Positions 58,385 through 64,000 of a stretch of DNA of 64,000 nt are shown piece after piece. The translations under genes were made by a program, and so were the position numbers. The first letter of the stretch is position 1, and every line of letters begins with the position of its first letter. The notes below the pieces were generated by a model. That model did no database searches. It was not told the DNA's origin and saw nothing but the letters and a program-made list of their open reading frames with translations. The stretch is from Nitrososphaerota archaeon (GTDB lineage Archaea; Thermoproteota; Bathyarchaeia; Bathyarchaeales; Bathycorpusculaceae): positions 1 through 64,000 of the forward strand of contig JAISPR010000010.1 of NCBI GenBank assembly GCA_031274765.1. The letters are read 5' to 3'.

Positions 58385-60964
58385 ATGCAAACAAAAATAA
58401 AATTTAACAAAATTATATCAATTATCATAATTGCAATATTTATGCTCTCAATTGTAGCCACAATTATAACTATACCTGATACAACTGCAGCTGTACATCC
58501 ATACACAGTAACAACCTACTGCTATGTCGACGTTAACCCAATCCCAGTCGGAGTTGGCCAAGAAGCATTCGTTACTTTTGGTATTGACAAATCACCAATG
58601 ACCGTTTCAAACCAATACGGTGACAGATGGGATAACCTCACCCTCACCATCGGCTACCCCGATGGAACAACAAAAACACTCACCGGCTTCAGAAGCGACG
58701 CTACAGGCTTCACCTACACCACATGGACACCTGACCGCATAGGCAACTACACCTTCCAAGCCCACTTCCTTGGCGAATACCTAACCGGTGAAAACCCCCC
58801 GCCAAACGGATACAGTGCATCCATGCAGGCATACATCGGTGACTACTACCTACCAAGCGACAGCACCGTCGTACACATCATTGTAACCGAGGAGCACGCA
58901 ACACGCCTACCCGATAACCCCCTCCCAACAGACTACTGGCAACGCCCAATCAACATGCAAAACCAATACTGGAACACAATCAGCGGTAATTGGTTTGGCC
59001 TACAAGCATACACCAACGCCGGCTACGGCTATAACATGACTGGCAACTACGCCCCATACACACAAGTCGCCAATGCACCCCACGTAATTTGGACAACCCC
59101 CCTAGCCCCCGGCGGCTTAATCGGAGGTGAATTCGGAGACTCACTTGACAGCAACTTTTACGCAACTGCACAATACGAACCTAAATTTAAAGAAATCATA
59201 ATGAACGGCGTTCTCTACTACACATATACCCCAATCAGCACCTCAGCAACATATGGCGTAATCGCCCAAAATGTAAAAACTGGCGAAATCCTATGGAAAA
59301 AAGATGACATGAACGGAACACTTAGAATGGGCCAAATCTGGAACTACATAAGCCCAAACCAATACGGCGGACAAATGTTCCTATGGTCAACTTCCGGTAC
59401 TGGCACAAGAACAGCCTGGTCATGCTATGAAGCAACAACAGGCCAGTGGCTACTTGATATAACAGGATCAAACGTAAATACCAACGGCGCTTTCATGATG
59501 TCACCCGATGGAAGCATACTTGACTACTACATCGATACAAGTAACACAAGCCAGTACTATCTCGTATGCTGGAACTCAAGCCGCGCTCTGCTAGCCGCAA
59601 CCGGCAGCATCGCAAACTGGAGATTCCAACCAACCAAAGGAATGAATGTTACCTGGTCTAGAGGTATCGAGTGGTCAGTCCCCATTGCAATGGCAGTCGA
59701 CGGCAACCCAATCAGACTAAGTCTGTCTGGTCCCCAATCCGGCGGTAACATCGGCATCTCAGGCAACTCGGTTCTGATGGCTTATGGCGAAACGGGTAAC
59801 TGGGCAACTTGGCAGGTAGATGCAAGCTATGATTTAACAGATGGCCACCAAAACTTTGTGATAAACCGCACCATTTCTGATGCCCCCTGGTCAAGAATCT
59901 GCACCTACACATCAGGTCAAGGCAAATATGCCCAACTCATCACTGAGGGTCAATACATCGCTCTATACAACGCTGATACCGGTAGTTTAGTAACTAAATG
60001 CCACTTCCCAGACGGTGGTAACATCTGGTCCTATTTTGCATCGTACCGTCCAATTGAGGCCTACGGATTACTCTACCAAAGCACCTATGATGGTCATGTT
60101 TATGCATGGAATGCTAACACAGGTGTACTCAACTGGACTTGGTATGCAGGCGACGCAGGCTACAATACCGTCTATGGTTCATATCCTGGTAAAATCATCG
60201 AACTTGTTGCTGACGGCAAAGTCATCCTCAACCAAGGTCATACATACAATCCCCCCATGTTTCGAGGATCGCATGCAGTAGCAATCAATGCAACCACAGG
60301 TGAAACAGTTTGGAAAGTAAACAGCTTTTGTCAATCTAATAGTCCAGTAGTTGGAGCAGCAGACGGTGTGTTGTTTTTACCTAACTCCTATGACAATCTG
60401 CTATACGCATATGGTAAGGGCCGCAGTGCAACCACAATCGAAGCACCAACAACAGCAGTTGCAGTCGGCGCCAGTATAACTATACGTGGAACCGTTACAG
60501 ATCAATCTCCGGGTCAAACCTGCTTGGGTATACCTGCCGCAGGCACACCGGCAATCTCTGATGCGTTTATGGGTGAGTGGATGAACTATCTCTACCAGCA
60601 GCAGCCAAAGCCAAACAATGCAACCGGTGTCCCAGTTATTCTCTCTGTAGTAGACGGTAATGATAACTATCGTGAAATCGGTCAAGTTATCAGTGATGCA
60701 AACGGTTTTTACAGTTTCAACTGGAAACCAGATATTGCAGGTAAATACACTGTTTATGCATTATTCGCAGGTTCTGAATCATACTATTCATCAAATGCAG
60801 TGACAGCATTCACAGTTGATGATGTGGCGCCGGCAGAATCAAATGAACCACAAGTCTCAAATCCGCCCACTGAGCTGTATTTCGCAGTTTCCACAGCTGC
60901 AATTATTATTGCTATTGCAGTTGTCGGGGCAGTTCTTTTGATGGCAGTTAAGAAACGTATATAA
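58385..60964 (+). CDS. Secreted PQQ-like beta-propeller protein with C-terminal TM anchor
   Basis: Signal peptide; VKTGEILWKKDDMNG, YAWNANTGVLNWTWYAGD, NATTGETVWKVNSF repeats; Ig-like domain; TAAIIIAIAVVGAVLLMAVKKRI end. Confidence 0.88.
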   Translation: MQTKIKFNKIISIIIIAIFMLSIVATIITIPDTTAAVHPYTVTTYCYVDVNPIPVGVGQEAFVTFGIDKSPMTVSNQYGDRWDNLTLTIGYPDGTTKTLTGFRSDATGFTYTTWTPDRIGNYTFQAHFLGEYLTGENPPPNGYSASMQAYIGDYYLPSDSTVVHIIVTEEHATRLPDNPLPTDYWQRPINMQNQYWNTISGNWFGLQAYTNAGYGYNMTGNYAPYTQVANAPHVIWTTPLAPGGLIGGEFGDSLDSNFYATAQYEPKFKEIIMNGVLYYTYTPISTSATYGVIAQNVKTGEILWKKDDMNGTLRMGQIWNYISPNQYGGQMFLWSTSGTGTRTAWSCYEATTGQWLLDITGSNVNTNGAFMMSPDGSILDYYIDTSNTSQYYLVCWNSSRALLAATGSIANWRFQPTKGMNVTWSRGIEWSVPIAMAVDGNPIRLSLSGPQSGGNIGISGNSVLMAYGETGNWATWQVDASYDLTDGHQNFVINRTISDAPWSRICTYTSGQGKYAQLITEGQYIALYNADTGSLVTKCHFPDGGNIWSYFASYRPIEAYGLLYQSTYDGHVYAWNANTGVLNWTWYAGDAGYNTVYGSYPGKIIELVADGKVILNQGHTYNPPMFRGSHAVAINATTGETVWKVNSFCQSNSPVVGAADGVLFLPNSYDNLLYAYGKGRSATTIEAPTTAVAVGASITIRGTVTDQSPGQTCLGIPAAGTPAISDAFMGEWMNYLYQQQPKPNNATGVPVILSVVDGNDNYREIGQVISDANGFYSFNWKPDIAGKYTVYALFAGSESYYSSNAVTAFTVDDVAPAESNEPQVSNPPTELYFAVSTAAIIIAIAVVGAVLLMAVKKRI

Positions 60965-61148
60965 TCAAAGAGCAATCTAATCTCCCTTCTTTTTGTTTTT
61001 TAACCCATGATTTTTATGTCAGCTTTTTGTCGTGTAATTTTTTGTTGGTTGTTTCGTTGTGATGTTTCTGTTATTTGTTAGTTTATCTTCCAATTTTTGA
61101 TTATGTTTCTAACTAGTTTATAAACAGTATCTAATATGCTAATTCTTA

Positions 61149-61640
61149 ATGGCGATAACTGTGGTAAAGGTAACAATAAAGTGTATATGTTGCAATAGTG
61201 TGAATGTAGTAAAAATGAGTAAACAACCAAACAACACCCACGATGCTATGCAATAACTGCAAAAAACTTTTCAAATCCAATATACAAATAAAGGCGTACT
61301 GCCTCAAACCAAACAACAATAGTAAAAATGTCCACAAATGGAAATGGCATACGAGACATCTCACACGTTTTAGGTATTAGTCAAAACACTGTCATAAAAG
61401 TTTTAAAAAAACAAAAAATTACCAACAAATATAAACTCCAAATACATAAACCTCGCCAAACCGCTTACCATACGTTTGAGAATGGCTGAAATGTGGGGCA
61501 GAGTGTATTGTAAAAAACACCTTGTTGGTTGGGGCATACCATAGTTCATGATACGGGTGATATTGGGATATGTTTTTGGGACGTGCAGTAGTGAAGTGTT
61601 AAAAGAGTTTGGGTTTTGTTGGGGGTTTGGTGGGTGTGGC
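61149..61640 (+). pseudogene. Decayed IS1-like transposase, copy 2
   Basis: ATGGCGATAACTGTGGTAAAGGTAACAATAAAGTGTATATG...AAATAAAGGCGTACTGCCTCAAACCAAA...AAAAAACACCTTGTTGGTTG is strongly similar to 54349 onward. Confidence 0.75.
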
Positions 61641-61815
61641 TTAACTTGACCCACAACTAAGCCCTTGGTTTTTTGACTAACCAGCAATACCGCTAACAAA
61701 CAGTATTCGAGTTATTTCGACAAACAACAACACCCAACTTGAAACAAAACAAACAACCACCCACACACCAAACTGACAAAAACAAAAAACAACACACAAA
61801 CAAACACAAAAACCC

Positions 61816-61843
61816 CAACAAACCAACAAACCAACAAACCAAC
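61816..61843. repeat. Short CAACAAAC-type tandem repeat
   Basis: CAACAAACCAACAAACCAACAAACCAAC. Confidence 0.6.
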
Positions 61844-61844
61844 T

Positions 61845-61963
61845 AAACTGCGCAAAACTCCAATAAAATTCACCAAAACAACTGCATACAGCAATAGATG
61901 AAAGGATATATGTGCTATCTGTAGTGTTTAACACTATTGTTTTTTGACTTTTTGCACAGTCTG
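61845..61963. repeat. MITE-like family E, copy 4 (inverted)
   Basis: AAACTGCGCAAAACTCCAATAAAATTCACCAAAACAACTGCATACAGCAATAG ... GACTTTTTGCACAGTCTG, reverse complement of the 4502 copy. Confidence 0.78.
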
Positions 61964-61989
61964 AATTTCGGTTCGTTTGTAGTTTAGGG

Positions 61990-62065
61990 TTGCTTCTTGA
62001 AAATCGCGATTGTGTGTCATGTTAACAAATATGATGTAGTCTAAAATTTAAATTACTCTGCTATA
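61990..62065 (-). repeat. Terminal remnant of an IS630-like element
   Basis: GTTAACAAATATGATGTAGTCTAAAATTTAAATTACTCTGCTATAA is the reverse complement of the left end at 35905 (ATAGCAGAGTAATTTAAATTTTAAACTACCATATTTGTTAACAT). Confidence 0.7.
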
Positions 62066-62957
62066 ACAAAAAATGGCGACATATGTGTTGATATCAAGGG
62101 GTTAGTGGGCAGACGTTTTGTGCAAAGCTGTTGGCAATGCTTGTGTGTCTTGATTGCCTACATGATGTATTCGCCATTTTTCAACTCTATTAAGGTTGGG
62201 GAGTTAATTGACGCAACATACGCTGTAGCGCCATTTCCCAAAGTGTATCTGCCTATGTTGTGTCACCAAAATTGGTTCCAGACGTTTTATGTAATTTAAA
62301 GTCGCCTGAACCTACTTGACCTACAAAAACAGTAGCTATTTCTTCAGAAGTAACATTCTTATTATTGCTAACACCAGCAATTCCTGTTTCTACGTTATGT
62401 ATCCATCACCAACAGTCACAACCACAGGCGATGACAAAACAACTATTCCACCATATAAAATACAACCACCCAATATTAGCACTATCCCAAAGCTCGCCAA
62501 ACATATTTAGTTCCACCTATACCTACACCATGCTATCCTACGCGTCTTCTTTCTACATCAACCAACGGACCGCTTTTAAAACGGCGGTACATCAACATTT
62601 ATCACTAATAGAACGACACCAACCACTATCCGCCCAATCATAAGATTATTCATAAAAACAGGGCGGCGATTGTACATTAAATTGTTCAACAGTTATTATT
62701 ATCCCCCATAAAACTGAGTTAAAAGACATGTAACAATATATATCTATTTTTGGTGTGAAATAGTCATTTTGTGTATTATTTTTGCCAGATAAATATGTTA
62801 AAAATTGAATAATTCAGAGATGCCTTATATACGTCAAAAAATATTATTTTGCAGGTAGGCGCTAACTTATATCGGATACGTGAGGATGGCGCTACCTTAC
62901 GGTGGCTGATGAAAAATACAGGACATAAATGCTCTCTACTTTCTGAGCCCTATCATC

Positions 62958-64000
62958 ATGATAGCGTTCAGTGTTGGTTTAATCGCTTACTGGAAAATTA
63001 AAAGGCGGTTCACAGTTTGGACACTGCTTTTATCTCTTGCAGCATATGCAGGTGCAATAGCACTAAAAAGTGTAGTTCAATATTTCACAGCCGAACCCTT
63101 CCATATAGCAGTCGGAGGGAATCTAGCTGCCATGGGTATCTACATTGGCCTGCAAACAGCAATTTTTGAGGTGGGCGGTGCATACCTTGCAGCTAAAATT
63201 GCCTTCTCGCGAGGTAAAATAAGAGCAGACGATGCCGAAGGATATGGGTTGGGTTTAGCTTTCTGGGAAAATGGTGTCCTTATAGGTGGTTCAGCGTTGC
63301 TTAACTTTATCGTAATATATTTGACCTTAGCTGGAGGAGGAACTGCTGCTCAACAACTCTTTGATGCCCTATCTGCAACACAACCTGACCTCTTCGGGTC
63401 AGCATCTGTTGCCTTAACCCAAGTTGGTTTAGCCGTATTTGAAAGATTTTCCTCTTTAATGATTCATTTTGCATGGGGGCTTCTTTGCGTATTTGCAGTG
63501 GCATTTAAAAAGAAACGTTTTCTATACTTAGCCTTGCCTATGGGCATGGTTGATTTTCTAGTGTTATATGCAGGAATTTTGGGTACCTTAAACTTTGAAA
63601 TACTTTTCTTTGCAGTATGTTTGCTGTGCCTCTTTGTGGCTTTGTGGTTTACAAAAGCGGAAAGAAAAAATGCCACAACAGTTTCTTTGTCTACTGCAAG
63701 CGAAGGAGATATGCAATTGAAATCTCTTGTTAAAACAAACTTTAAGCGGGCTCTTAGCTTTGGTAGTGTCTATCTTATTCTTGGTCTTGCTCTGTCCTTT
63801 TTACTTGGTGCTGTTATTAGTGGAACGGCTTCTGTTTCTGATGATGTACCATTGGTTGTATCACAAATGTTTCCAATGATGGTTCCCGTGTGTGCTGTTG
63901 TGGGTAGTTTTGGTGGGTTGATGGTTTTTGTTAGTGATCGAACTAAGGGTGTTTATGAGTATTTGATTGCTTATGGTGTTAGTATCTATGAGATTTTATG
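62958..64000 (+). CDS. Membrane protein: YhfC-like N-terminal region running in frame into an ABC-2 permease-like region; truncated by the window edge
   Basis: No stop from 62913 to the end in this frame; GYGLGLAFWENGVLIGGSALLNF...SSLMIHFAWGLLCVFAVAFKKKRFLYLALPMGMVDFLVLY then LVKTNFKRALSFGSVYLILG...FVSDRTKGVYEYLIAYGVS. Absent from the supplied ORF list. Confidence 0.75.
   Translation, partial: MIAFSVGLIAYWKIKRRFTVWTLLLSLAAYAGAIALKSVVQYFTAEPFHIAVGGNLAAMGIYIGLQTAIFEVGGAYLAAKIAFSRGKIRADDAEGYGLGLAFWENGVLIGGSALLNFIVIYLTLAGGGTAAQQLFDALSATQPDLFGSASVALTQVGLAVFERFSSLMIHFAWGLLCVFAVAFKKKRFLYLALPMGMVDFLVLYAGILGTLNFEILFFAVCLLCLFVALWFTKAERKNATTVSLSTASEGDMQLKSLVKTNFKRALSFGSVYLILGLALSFLLGAVISGTASVSDDVPLVVSQMFPMMVPVCAVVGSFGGLMVFVSDRTKGVYEYLIAYGVSIYEIL

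Noticed and set aside
61801-61850. Possible CRISPR-like short repeats
   Set aside because: Simple CAACAAAC microsatellite; no repeat-spacer periodicity or cas genes in the window
1-64000. tRNA and rRNA genes
   Set aside because: No convincing T-arm (GTTCRANYC) with paired arms or rRNA-like segment was found by eye; a tRNAscan/Infernal run would be decisive

Overview
The window looks archaeal: archaeal/eukaryal-type glycyl-tRNA synthetase, tRNA-splicing endonuclease EndA, archaeal CCA-adding enzyme, 2',3'-cyclic phosphodiesterase ThpR, DUF47, DUF2206 and DUF1616 proteins. A Bathyarchaeia-like lineage is a guess. The main gene content is a ~30 kb surface-glycan locus (about 6.3-35.6 kb) with GT2 and GT4 glycosyltransferases, a flippase, a DegT aminotransferase, a WxcM/FdtA-like cupin, a hexapeptide acyltransferase, Gfo/Idh oxidoreductases, WbqC, a LmbE-type deacetylase and a GH5-like secreted protein. 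Next come a housekeeping block (glyS, DUF47, endA, nucleotidyltransferase, SIS, uppP, cca, thpR), secreted beta-helix and PQQ-propeller proteins, a paaK-ACT-thioesterase module and ABC-2 transporters. The spacers hold many decayed mobile elements: an IS630-like element with perfect 28-bp terminal inverted repeats, further IS630-like remnants, two decayed IS1-like copies, and at least five families of short (~95-170 bp) MITE-like elements with terminal inverted repeats. The most unusual signal is a strand-asymmetric composition: long A/C-rich or G/T-rich stretches that switch inside transposons and inside genes. In one repeat copy aligned by hand, the substitutions are almost all G->A and T->C on one strand, which equals C->T and A->G on the other and resembles strand-specific deamination. 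No tRNA, rRNA or CRISPR array was recognised. All family calls are from reading the sequence; no search was run.
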